Shown: positions 54,098-64,000 of the stretch, piece by piece
Layout: every line of letters starts with the position of its first letter
Numbering within the stretch: the first letter of the stretch is position 1
Assembly (NCBI GenBank): GCA_047495785.1
Contig: JBLDXI010000024.1
Coordinates: 1,302,001 to 1,366,000, forward strand
DNA from: Lepidodermella squamata
Lineage: Eukaryota > Gastrotricha
DNA: 64,000 nucleotides
Direction: 5' to 3'
The notes under the pieces: generated by a model
Seen by the model: only the letters and a program-made list of their open reading frames with translations
The model's database searches: none
Told to the model about the DNA's origin: nothing
Translations under genes and position numbers: made by a program

Positions 54098-54529
54098 TTA
54101 CGCCTTCGGATCCTGGGTGTTCAACATTGACTTCATCTTCTCCAGAGCAGCCATTCGCCGCTGTTGGGCAAGCTTCTGTTCCAATGTTACAGGAACAACC
54201 TGCTTCTGCAGTACCACTTTCGGAGCTGTTCGAGCTTTATTTAGCGAAATAGATCCACGCATGTAAGTTTGCTGGACACGAGGGTTGGTTCGCTCCTCGG
54301 CCTGTTCAGCAGCTCTGTTCTTTTGCAGCTGGATCATTGTTTGCCAAAATTGCTCTAGAGTGAAAAACTCGTGAAAAGGAGTAGGTAGAGTTAAGGTGTA
54401 ATTACGTTTAATTTCTGGAACCGATAGCTCGCCACCTTTGAAGGCTCCTGGAGTGTAGGCAGATACCACTGCACCAACGAATACTACTACAACTGCAACG
54501 TTCAGTGCACAAAAATGAATTGCGGCCAT
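54098..54529 (-). CDS. small secreted or single-pass protein, unrecognised
   Basis: 143 residues from the ATG at 54529. The N-terminal MAAIHFCALNVAVVVVFVGA is a signal peptide or anchor with likely cleavage after VVSA. The remainder is hydrophilic, with one sequon (NYTL) and a basic, glutamine- and lysine-rich C-terminal half predicted to be helical (VTLEQKLAQQRRMAALEKMK). There are no cysteines after the signal, so it is not a disulfide-rich peptide. A single exon; the in-frame extension upstream has no ATG. No family recognised. Confidence 0.55.
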   Translation of the reverse strand: MAAIHFCALNVAVVVVFVGAVVSAYTPGAFKGGELSVPEIKRNYTLTLPTPFHEFFTLEQFWQTMIQLQKNRAAEQAEERTNPRVQQTYMRGSISLNKARTAPKVVLQKQVVPVTLEQKLAQQRRMAALEKMKSMLNTQDPKA

Positions 54530-55103
54530 TTTTCTAAGAGACAGAAACAGTTTATTCTCGAGTTGATAAATACTGATATTGCGAGACTTTGTGGGCAAAA
54601 ATACTAATGTCTCAAGAGTGTGAAGAGGCGAGTTTTAAAAAGATAGCATCAATAGGATGCGGTCTGCTTCCGCCACGAGGCGTCAAAGTGCGCCTGCCCG
54701 CTGAGCACGCGGCGCCTAATTAAGCGTGAACTTCAGTTTGTAAAACCGCTTCTCAATTGCGTGGTCCTGAAAAAACAAGTTGCAATACAGACATTTCATT
54801 TGATTGATCAACAACACACTGCCTTGTCTGCGACAAAAATTCAGATCGATCTCGGTTCAATGCTAGTAAATCAATTTGCCGCTTGGTTAATTTGAATATT
54901 AAATTTAAGTCTTTGGCCCGCATACCCCTCATGGCCAGCGGAAGGAAAATTGGGATGTGTTAAATGAATGAGGAAATAAACGTGAGCAGCAACCTCACAC
55001 CTTAATCATAATCACAGCAGTAATTATCGATCACAACTCCACCTTCGGTATTTACGAGAATATGGCACACCCACAAATATTGTAAAATAAGCATAGCTGT
55101 AGC

Positions 55104-56336
55104 ATGCGGTCGACCATGAGAAGACTTGCATTCAACATCATACACTACCCATGCCGTAGTACTCTAATAATCATTTTAATCACTTTGGCTTTAATGATTT
55201 TGGTATGGAACTACTCTATTCAATACCAGCGCGAGGCCTTAGCCCGAGCCATTCAGGAGAGAAAAGAGTTTGCTGCTTCAGTTTTTCACCCGCCGAAGAA
55301 GACTCGCAAACCCGTGAATAAACCCGTGCTGCCGCCGTCGCCAAGAAAATTTACCACTGGAATTCCAGACTTTGAAGATGAAGCAGTAAAGGTCAGTTTT
55401 ATCCCATGTTCAAACTCAAAATACTTAAACCCTGATTTTCCTGTCAAGCTTTCTCCGGATGAAATCGAACGGCGATTGAATGAAAGGCGCAACTTGTCAG
55501 CTCAGGTTTGCAAGGATAAATTTGGCTTCACCCCACTGAAATATCGGAATCTCAGCCCGTATCGAAGGCTCAAATCTTTCAGTTCAATCTTAGTTCATGA
55601 CGAACTCCAGCTAATCTTCTGCTCTGTGGCTAAAGTTGCGTCAACGAAATTCAAGAAGATGTTGATTCTTCTCAGCTCGGCGACAAATTTCTCATACCCG
55701 GAAGACATTAACGACTTGAAAGTACACGATGAGACAAAATATGGACTCGCCTGGCCTTACTTCAGACCGTTGTCTCATTTTACGGAAAAGGAAGCAGAGT
55801 TGAGGTTTCAACGGTATCGCAAAGTCATGTTTGTGCGGAATCCCTACGAGCGTGCAGTCGATGCTTGGATGAGTAATTTCAGTCATGTTGACGTGACGAA
55901 ATTGCTTAAAAACTCCGACCTTAAGGCTGACGTAGTTCCTCTGAATAAGAAAAAACTCGAAATACCTTACGTGGAGCCGAAGAAAAGCCGCGGCAACCTG
56001 CCGGAATTCACATCTTTCTCGCAATACATTGGCTACCTGGGAAAAACTGATTTGACATCTGAGCTTGAAATTTGGTACAGCCATTACTACGACCACTGCC
56101 TTAATTGTGTAGCCGACTACGATTATATTGGGAAATTAGAGAGTGAAGAAGAAATCGAACATATTTCGAAGAGAATCGCCCTTTTTTCTTACAGTAAAGT
56201 TTCCTTCAAGAAATCTGATATTGCTTCAAACTCGCTTTCTAATGCCTATCGTCAGATGCTGTCACAAATCTCACTACCTGATCTAGAAGCTTTCTCTGAA
56301 AAATACAAAACTGATGCAAAAATGTTTGGTTATTGA
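55104..56336 (+). CDS. intronless carbohydrate sulfotransferase relative, S7
   Basis: One uninterrupted frame of 410 residues. A type II anchor (TLIIILITLALMILVWNYSI) lies at about residues 19-38. The stem is basic and proline-rich (PPKKTRKPVNKPVLPPSPRK). The PAPS loops are VAKVASTKFKKML and VRNPYERAVDAWMSNF. The first core residue is A in place of P, and the tryptophan of STTW or STNW is F (STKF). HCLNCVADYDYIGKLESEEE and KYKTDAKMFGY close the protein, as in the family. The sequence between the loops and the end has an insertion (about residues 272-297) absent from S2-S6. It is far more diverged than the tandem copies. Lack of introns suggests an old retrocopy that stayed functional. The stop is followed at once by AATAAA. 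Confidence 0.82.
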   Translation: MRSTMRRLAFNIIHYPCRSTLIIILITLALMILVWNYSIQYQREALARAIQERKEFAASVFHPPKKTRKPVNKPVLPPSPRKFTTGIPDFEDEAVKVSFIPCSNSKYLNPDFPVKLSPDEIERRLNERRNLSAQVCKDKFGFTPLKYRNLSPYRRLKSFSSILVHDELQLIFCSVAKVASTKFKKMLILLSSATNFSYPEDINDLKVHDETKYGLAWPYFRPLSHFTEKEAELRFQRYRKVMFVRNPYERAVDAWMSNFSHVDVTKLLKNSDLKADVVPLNKKKLEIPYVEPKKSRGNLPEFTSFSQYIGYLGKTDLTSELEIWYSHYYDHCLNCVADYDYIGKLESEEEIEHISKRIALFSYSKVSFKKSDIASNSLSNAYRQMLSQISLPDLEAFSEKYKTDAKMFGY

Positions 56337-56646
56337 AATAAAAAATTGACCTCCTTTTAACACAATTTGCGTAAGATTTATTGTCAATGAGAAGTAAAAT
56401 TTGTTTTGCTAAAAGAACCGTCATTTTCTTTCACAACATCATTATCAAGGAATATCGATCAATATTGCCATAAATAACGAGAATACTTCGCCATTCTTCT
56501 CCTTTGTTCGTCGATATTAAAATAGCGCGCGGTGAAAATAACGAAGATTAAATGCATTGGAATTTATCATTGGGACTCATTTCAGCAGGTGATTTTCGTA
56601 CATAACAACAGACATTCAGTATATTTTGCGTAAATAAGTTGTTATT

Positions 56647-57798
56647 TCATTGTTGAGCTGGGCACCGCTTCTGACGGCGAGCACTCACGCCGGATCGACT
56701 TGTGACGGGCGAGTTTGATGATGACGACGACGAGTCAGAGGCTACGGAGGCGTGCTCAGCTTGTTCCGCCGCCTGCTCGCCTGGTGGGCGGCGCTTAATA
56801 CGTGCCCAAAGTGTCATATGAGGGTCCGTTGCGAAATCGAACAAAACTTTAGTCCATGAGTGGTGGCATGGTAAATTGTTGTAGTATTCCGACGCTATTT
56901 TCGACACCTCAGGAAGCAGGCGTCCTGGGATGTTCGGGAAGTCGTGATGTTCGTTATGGTAGCCCACATTGTGCGTCAAAAAGTTAAGCGGACCGTAATA
57001 CGAGTATGTCTCGTAGCCCTTGACAAACATGTAATGCTCGGCAATGAAATGTCCCGAAATTGGGTGGATGCCATATCCCGAGAAGCTGCTCATCACGAAG
57101 TAGACAAGCGACTTCCAGCTGAAGAAGTAAACAATTGCGGCGTTAAAAGACGTCTGAATGAACAAATTGACCAATTCGTGGGCGTTCATAAGCTGGGGAT
57201 AGACAATCATCGGACGAAGACCGTAAGCCCAAGGCTGGAGTGAAAGCCAGAGCAGCTTGCCAAAAGTTCCTGTGAATGTCCTCGCCTCCCATTCAGTTGG
57301 CAAATCAGTGTCGTAGTACATATTGCCCTGATTCTTGTGATGGGCAAGGTGGTATTTTTTGAAGGAAGAAGCAGCGGGGAATGCGATGGGAAGATTCGCT
57401 AAATAGGCTAGGAAGCGATTTGAAGTGCAATGCCGTAGTCCGAAGGCTAGATTGTGAGCCAATTCATGCATAGCCAGAGAAAGGGAGTGATTGCAAGTTC
57501 CTCCGATGCAGTAAGCGACGACGAGAAGATTGAAAATGTCGGCATCGCGCATGATGTAAGCAACAATTATTTGCACGGTAACTAGGCCGAAAACCCAGTA
57601 AGCGAGTTTTTGGTCTGATCCCATGAGCTTCTGAAGTTTTGGAGCGTATTCTTTTTCTGGGAGAAAAATTGATGATTAAGGAGGATTAAATGATGACAAT
57701 TGTGGCTTACTGAGCATTTCCTTCCTGCGGGACAGATGAGGCTCCTCATTTGCCTGCCACAGAAAGTCTTCTGGGTGAGGCTCGGCGTCCGCAACCAT
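56647..57798 (-). CDS. sphingolipid delta-4 desaturase (dihydroceramide desaturase, DES1 type)
   Basis: It introduces the 4,5 double bond into dihydroceramide in the endoplasmic reticulum membrane, the last step of ceramide synthesis. Exons 57798-57711 and 57656-56647, with a 54-nt intron, give 365 residues. The N-terminal domain typical of the family is present (PEDFLWQANEEPHLSRRKEM). The three histidine boxes are HELAHN at about residue 93, HLAHH at about 132 and HNEHHD at about 263. At least four hydrophobic segments are seen. The C-terminus is extended beyond the usual end (RIKRRPPGE) by about 45 residues, including a run of serines and a basic end (ARRQKRCPAQQ). There is no KKxx retrieval signal, so this tail is unusual. 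The start follows the first ATG before the conserved domain. Confidence 0.92.
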
Positions 57799-60700
57799 TT
57801 TTTTAACAATCCGTCTAATAAAATTGTTATAAAAATTGTAAAAGATAAAGTCTGACTGTGCAGATAACACGTTGAGCTTATTAATGCTTGTTATCTAAAC
57901 GAACGTGGGTGAAAATCGAGATATGGAATACGAAATGAGATGCCCTTTGCTCAGCTGCTAATTATCGCGACTAATAAGGCCATAGCGATGCATCGGGAAT
58001 GGCCCAGAAAGACCTGTGTTCCGGCATATTTGCCAGTGCTATTAGTGTGTCAAATGTCGTCTTAGGCCATCTCTTATGGTAAAGCGGTGCGCGTACAGTG
58101 GCGTGATACCGCCGCATACAACGCCGGCATCGTAGTAAAATCGCAAGTGGGAACCTAATTCATACATGTGCAGCATGGCCTCGCGCGTCTATAAGCCATA
58201 GCAGTGTTTATCGTTGTGGTCTTCACTGCCGTTTTTAACGGCTAGATGACTGCCCTTATACGCGGTGCGTTGTCTGTAAGCAGTATTTTGTGCGCGGCAC
58301 ATTCGGCTTCAGTCATTCATAACAACACTGCTGAGCTGAGGCCGCTGGTGGAACTGTGTTGCACATGATGTAGCGTAGTAAAAGTAATTTTTAACAATGA
58401 GCATGGGCGCTTTTCATGCTGCTGGCGAGGCCGTGCGTGGATGCTGCCGGCGCTACTATTGTTTTAGCTTATTCTCTTTCCCGCGTGGTTAATAACCAGC
58501 TAATAAAAATATGACTGCAACAGCACATGCGACGTGTACGCGGGGCTGTGTAACAAAGCAATTGTCGGCATTTTTTTGTAATTTTTCTATTCAAATTGGT
58601 TCGGTTGTTTCAAGAATGGAGAGATTATTATTGTAGATGAAAGATGAAAAAAAAATCCGCGAGTTGGCCGTTTTACACACGCTAACTTTTTATGAATGAG
58701 AGGCGTAGGCTTCGTGTTCACCCACGCTGCCTCTCTTATTTCACAGCAAAAAATTAGCATCTTGAGTCTGCTTCATTACTCACAACTATTGGCCACTTCA
58801 TGTTCAAAAATCGTAAATAAAATTTAAAATAATCTAGTTGATTTTTGAATAGCGGCCGGGCAATGAGACGCCGCAGCTGCGAAGCTTCCATAATATTATT
58901 TCCTCGAAACAAATAATGAGCTAGAAGTGTTTATAGAGCAAAACATCAGCAAGTTGGACTTAGCACCTCATTAAAAAACGCGGTGTCCTAATAGCACGTC
59001 TTATGGGCCGAGCAGGTTTCAAGTTATGGCTCTGTAATAAATCAACGCTTGGCACGAAACGCAATTTCAAAAGTTGAACTCAATAAGTGGGCATCTGCGG
59101 GTGTGTTTAGACATCGCGAAAGCACAAGAAACGGTCAAAAGCAATTAAATTGGTTCAATGTGAGTAGATAACTATGTCATGATATTGGGAAAATATCGCA
59201 AAATTTATTCAAAATTTATTTTCGCTCAATCTTGACCTGTTTTCCAAAAAACTCGTTTCCATTGTACCGGAGAGGGGTAAAAATTTGACAGGTACAAGTT
59301 TGACAACTTTTTTCTACCTAATGGCCTACCTGCGGTTGACTTCCTAAATTTGTGGAAAAAATATCTAAAAAATCCTTCGGCTCCTGTTGATTAAGGGTAT
59401 CAACCTGCAAAGTAGCGATTTTGAGGTACAATTTTGACAACTCAAAAAACTACGTTGAAAGACTTATTAACCGATTTTCAAATGGTACTTCGATGAGGCC
59501 TGTCTCATGTAGATAATTCTAGATTTTTTTTCCAAAATTCTAGAACCGTTCGTTTATTTTTGGTGAAGTTACAAAGCAACACCTTGAAAACAGCGTTTTA
59601 AAACAAAAAATTCTAACATCAAATAAAAAATTCAATTTTCACCACGCACACGATGAATCACTGCTGACGCTAGATGATCAAGTTGAAAAAGGGGCATTAC
59701 CATAGAGTAGTCAAAGTTGTATCAGCTTGTCAAAATTGTACCTTTCTTTCGGGCCATTTTTCTCAGGTGAATTACCTGGATCAGGCCGTGGAAAAATTAC
59801 AACAATTATGCCCAGGACAAGGAGGTTCTAACGGTGTAAAAATTTGGAAAGAATTCACCTGAATTGATTTTCTGGAATTTTTTACAAAGTTTTACCTTTT
59901 TGTTGTCAACATTTCCCCGGTATAAATTTGCGTGTAAAACCAAGTGATGGATGATGATAATAAGATCCAAATACGCATCAAACACAAAGAGACTCGGACT
60001 TTAAACACCCTGACTGCAAACAAGCAAGTTATTATAGGTGGGATGCGAGATGGCATCTCAACAAAAAATGGAAGAAATATTCGAAATTTTGCGTAAAATA
60101 GTTCATAATAATTTTTCTTCAAATAAGAGTGGAATGTAGCCAAGTTACCGATTTTTCCGGTCAAGGTCCGATTTCAACCTGTCATCTATCAGCCCGCTCA
60201 GTCGTTTATCGGATGCGAGAATCGCCACTTATAAAATAATCCTCGAATTTTTGTGAAAACATGTAAACCAACCCTTTCATTCTCGAATTTAGGTACTGCG
60301 ATTTATTTACAGAATTTTTAAAGCAAACGATAAAACTGGGTTATAATTAGGCATTTCTTCGTAATTTCATGTCCCGTTCCGGTATTAGCACGATTTTAGC
60401 GTGAAATTTAAATAATAAATGTCCCGAATAATTCGTTGACTAATCTCATCTTTGAATAGCATCGCGCCCTAATTTCGGCCCCTTTTTATATTATTAAACC
60501 TTCGCGAGCCAAGTTAATTTTTCAAAAATAAATGGCAATAACCATATTCTAGCGGCGATATTAAGCTTGAAAACGCCGGTTTCCACACGCCTGTACAATT
60601 TTCGGTAAATTTCCACAGATTTTCGGCGTCTAGTCACCCGGATCTATATATAGATAACTCGGAACTATCATAGGCGATGATGCTCCATTAACATTTTTTG

Positions 60701-62675
60701 CTTTGTTTTGGTCATCATTATTTGATTATTAGGATTGGGTGAAAATGGTGAGATATCACGTCGTCCATATAATTGATCCCACTGTGAAAGCGGCCTGGAC
60801 GCTCCCTCGTACCTCTCGACCGGTGTCGCCCAGTGAGCACACACGTGCCCGTGAGCTCTTGAACCGGCTGGGCGGTAATAGTGCGCGAAATTAAACACGC
60901 CTAGCCGAGCGATGAAACGGCGCGCTTGTTATGAAACACGGTTATAGTAAAACCGGAAATAGCAGTCACAGGTGCAGAGATCATTAGCCAAACACGCGCG
61001 TTGTTGCGGCTCAAGTGGCCGGGCAACACCTCGCAGCCGCCAAAGCTTGTTGACACATAGCAAGCTGATATCTCGTTATCTACAAGTTACCCCGCTGATT
61101 CCGCATAATATCGATACGTGATACACAGCCGGTAAACAGAGACAGAGAGACGATGAAGTGCGAGATGAGTGACGAAATGGTCTCAATCATTTCTCATGAA
61201 AGCATTCCTTACTCCGCACCCACCTAGATGAATAGCCATTCTGAATAAGTATTCACATGATTTTCAATATTCCGATTTTTTTTTAATTCCATCAATATAA
61301 TTTCGTTCAAATTCGAATGGGACCATTTTTCGCAATGAACAAAAATTTGCAGTAATCTGGAAAATTTGATTTTTTGATAAATTTAGGAAGAATGACTTCA
61401 CGAATTAATTTTACGATTTTTCGAATTTTTACGCGATTTTTTTAAATTCCAGGTAAATTTAGAAAATTACCAGGTAATTCCGGACACTCACATATTATCA
61501 AACTGACTTAATGTCTGATTTCAAGACGACCTTTGCGTGAAATTTTGGAATTATTATGATGATCGCAATTTTATTCGTTTGATAAATTGATCGATTTTAC
61601 ACCCAAACTTTAGGTGGATGCCCGGCTATTGTCTGTGTTGTCTGATTTTTATTTTTTCGGTTACCGAGAGAGCTATAGAATTAAGGAATGCCTAAGCTAA
61701 AAATTTTACCACCCTAAAATTATAGGGCGACTTATTATACAATCCTGAATATCTAAGCGAGTTGATTGATTAGGCGTTGTCAGGTCTCATTTATGTTCCG
61801 TAATATCACTCGAGTGGTCTCAGTCTACCTGGGTGGGTTGTACTCAGCCATAATGACCGGATAAAAGTCATTGTCTTTTTATCGCGTAATAAACAAAGTG
61901 ATACCGCATGCGCGCGCGTGATAACATGCGGCGGCGAGCTGTGGGTCAGAGCGCGGCCGCGCAAAAACAAAAGACGCGTTTTTGTCCACCCGGCAGCTTC
62001 TGTCGCGCAGTTGTTGATTACCGTGGCGCGCGGGCGCGTCGCTTCACCTTTAAGAGCGAGTGGCCCAAAGCGGATTATTATAGGCTATTATATTATCGGC
62101 CACCAGTGCGGGCGGGCGCGAGGCCTGCTCGCATTTTCCTATATCTACAGCATCAATCCTTTAGTCCTAAATGCTGTTTATTGTTTTGAGGCACTGTATT
62201 ATGGATTTTTTGCCCATATATATATTATATTCCTTTCTATACACCACACCACCTGCAGATTGACTGCATTTTGCGGGTAGTTTCTGCGCTTTATTAGCTC
62301 TTTATTAGCCTCGTAAATAATTAGGTGTCTGTCATAGGCTGGAGTATGATTTTTTTAAGCTGGAATACTCGTACTTGTACTGATTCCAAATACCGAATCA
62401 GGATGAATACTATCATTTTGCCTTAGAATCAATCAAAGGACATAGTTGTTTTTAGCCAATTTTGGGCAAAATTACCAAAAAAAACCATTTGAAAATACTC
62501 GTATTCGAATTTTATTTTTGTGAGACATTTTTTTATTACTATTCACTCTGCTTAATACTTTTTCCTAAAAAAAATTCACTGATTCCTGCGATCGTTCTAG
62601 GGACGTTTTTCCAGTTCATTCGTCATATTTTACTGATATTTTTAGGAATTATTTTATCACAGCAGGTTGATTAAA
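57799..62675. other. gene-poor stretch of about 4.9 kb
   Basis: No exon with family features or coherent splicing was found on either strand. Phrases such as GGTACAAGTTTGACAA, GAGGTACAATTTTGACAA and TTGTCAAAATTGTACC recur between about 59280 and 59760 in both orientations and may be remains of a foldback. GC-rich, CG-alternating DNA occurs at about 61905-61960 and 62020-62130. It lies upstream of the desaturase and may hold its distal regulation or a non-coding transcript; neither can be shown. Confidence 0.4.
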
Positions 62676-63107
62676 ATGAAATCGCCTGCTATGCTGCTGC
62701 CAGTCAAGATGACTGTTATCGATAGAAGTCGCCGGAAACACGATCTCGGCTTCTGTTACTCGTGCGTTAACGTGGCACTTTTCATGGTCTTCACAGCGCT
62801 TGCCGCTTATTTCCTGCTGATCTTCTGCTCTAACCTACCCGGTACTTCATACTCGCCCTTTCAAAGCCAATCGTCAAACAACTCGCCCATCTTCTTTACC
62901 GCCGTCCTCAAGCCGCGATTCGAGTCGGAAAAATCGGACAGCAGCAATAATGAGATGATCGCGATTTGGGGCCAGGTGATATTTCGCCGCGAGTGGATAT
63001 GGAACGTGAACCGCGATACGACGGTAATTGTCGATGAATCATCATCATCATCCTCATCTCACTCAACTTCACAACTTCTGCGGCAACTGCTCAAGCGGCT
63101 AAGGTGA
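62676..63107 (+). CDS. possible small single-pass membrane protein
   Basis: 143 residues from the ATG at 62676. A short basic N-terminus (MTVIDRSRRKHDLG) comes before one hydrophobic segment (VNVALFMVFTALAAYFLLIF) at about residues 34-53. A serine- and asparagine-rich region follows, then REWIWNVNRDTTVIVDESSS, and the end is basic. Codon use looks more gene-like (GC-richer) than the flanks. No family recognised and no intron. It could be a type II membrane protein or one exon of a longer gene. Confidence 0.45.
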   Translation: MKSPAMLLPVKMTVIDRSRRKHDLGFCYSCVNVALFMVFTALAAYFLLIFCSNLPGTSYSPFQSQSSNNSPIFFTAVLKPRFESEKSDSSNNEMIAIWGQVIFRREWIWNVNRDTTVIVDESSSSSSSHSTSQLLRQLLKRLR

Positions 63108-64000
63108 TGGCGTGTATCGCGAAGCTTTTTACCACCATAACACGCGATGACCTTGATCATTTTATTAATTATTATGCAAATTTTTAACGATTTCTGCTGG
63201 CCTGTTACCATCAGTGACGTGACATCTGCTGACTCCTTGTAAAATATCAACTTGATTTTAAATTTTTCCAGAAAATTTTCGAAAAATAAAAAAATTGCAA
63301 GAATCAATATCAGAGAGTCGTTTCCTTGAATTGAAGTTCGGTTATAGGAAATCGATTTCATCTTCCCGAATTCGAATCTATAATCGATTTGCGATTTTTG
63401 GATTCAGAAGCTCCAGAAACTGGAAATTGTCACTCATGAAAATTAAGGTGAAAGAATATATCCAACTGACAGGTAAATTAACGGTAAAATGGGCGTTTTC
63501 TGGCACAGGTTCGTCCACCCTTCGAATATTTCGAAATTTCGAAATTCATCGCTTTGGACTGTTTCGGGCTTATGACTGGCATGAAGCTGGATCCATGCTG
63601 ATGATTATACTATTTTTTTATCACATCACCTTGATTTTCGGCTATTTTTTAAATCAATAGCTCAATGGGCGCTTCAGCAAAAATGATTGAAATTAAATCA
63701 CGAAATAGAAATGTTTACTTTCTGAAATTTATTATTAAATAAATATCTAATTTCCCATACAATTTTGATGTGTCAAATAAATTCATTGCGATTTCGGCTT
63801 CAATATTCTGTGCAGATTTATGGCTCATTCAAGCAGCAATCTAAATTTATATGATGATGCGTTTTCTTTTAATGGACAATTTTTGTCGCTATCAGAACAG
63901 ACGGACAGGCGCATGACTGGATTTCAGCTGCGCACCTGGAATCGATTGATAAGAATACTTAATTGCCGTGATTGCTATAATAAAATGAGACGTTCTTTTT
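63108..64000. other. AT-rich sequence to the window end, no supported gene
   Basis: The frame at 63295-63660 lacks an ATG at its start and has no recognisable motif. No repeat or RNA gene was recognised. Confidence 0.35.

Noticed and set aside
59280-59760. Foldback based on GTACAATTTTGACAA words
   Set aside because: Words recur in both orientations, but arms cannot be aligned over a useful length, so it is not listed as an element.
63295-63660. Open frame of 121 residues
   Set aside because: It does not begin with ATG and has no recognisable feature.
1-64000. CRISPR arrays, bacterial operons, rRNA, tRNA and spliced-leader RNA genes
   Set aside because: No regular short repeats with spacers, no tRNA A/B boxes in a cloverleaf context, and no recognisable spliced-leader sequence were found by eye.

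Overview
The window is nuclear DNA of a small-genome invertebrate. Most genes are broken by many introns of about 45-70 nt with GT..TTTTCAG or TTTTTAG borders. Genes are close together, and several families sit in tandem. The very short introns, the T-rich acceptors and acceptor-like TTTTTTTAG sites just upstream of some start codons point to an ecdysozoan, most likely nematode-like. A tardigrade or similar animal cannot be excluded from sequence alone. There is no bacterial-style operon, CRISPR array or rRNA, and no tRNA that I could recognise.

Layout. 0-0.8 kb: 3' part of an unrecognised gene. 2.8-5.2 kb: a 14-exon GPI-type alkaline phosphatase. 6.3-8.1 kb: a Golgi carbohydrate sulfotransferase. 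8.8-28.4 kb: an alpha-arrestin (ARRDC-like) cluster of five intact genes plus one 3' relic. They share a three-exon plan and two sequence types (A and B), arranged as duplicated A-B pairs. Scattered between them are a small secreted cysteine-rich peptide gene, an intronless class C (GABA-B-like) receptor, a frameshifted P-element/THAP9-like transposase and several inverted-repeat elements. 28.5-30.8 kb: an intact two-exon transposase-like gene. 32.1-36.5 kb: an alpha-1,3-fucosyltransferase and two copies of a four-pass membrane protein gene, with a decayed fucosyltransferase 5' fragment between the copies, so the block was duplicated. 37.2-43.1 kb: six small single-pass membrane protein genes, all on the minus strand, most with a short intron exactly after the membrane segment. 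This array is the best candidate for an undescribed family. 44.0-53.5 kb: five tandem sulfotransferase genes on the plus strand. 54.1-54.5 kb: a small secreted protein. 55.1-56.3 kb: an intronless sulfotransferase relative. 56.6-57.8 kb: a sphingolipid delta-4 desaturase (DES1 type). 57.8-62.7 kb: no gene that I can support. 62.7-63.1 kb: a possible small membrane protein.

How the genes relate. Seven sulfotransferases and one fucosyltransferase give the window a strong Golgi glycan-modification theme. Alkaline phosphatase and DES1 add a phosphate enzyme and a lipid enzyme of surface and internal membranes. The arrestin cluster probably supplies membrane-protein trafficking adaptors. Only some copies keep a PPxY motif for WW-domain ubiquitin ligases, which suggests the copies have diverged in function. 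These links are inferences from family membership and position; nothing here shows that the genes act together.

Mobile DNA: two unrelated elements with TA target duplications and CAGTG termini (15.3-15.8 and 39.1-39.6 kb), a third TA element nested in one arm of a long foldback (26.0-26.9 kb), a 35-bp-TIR element inside an arrestin intron that itself contains a second dispersed repeat, and further foldbacks.
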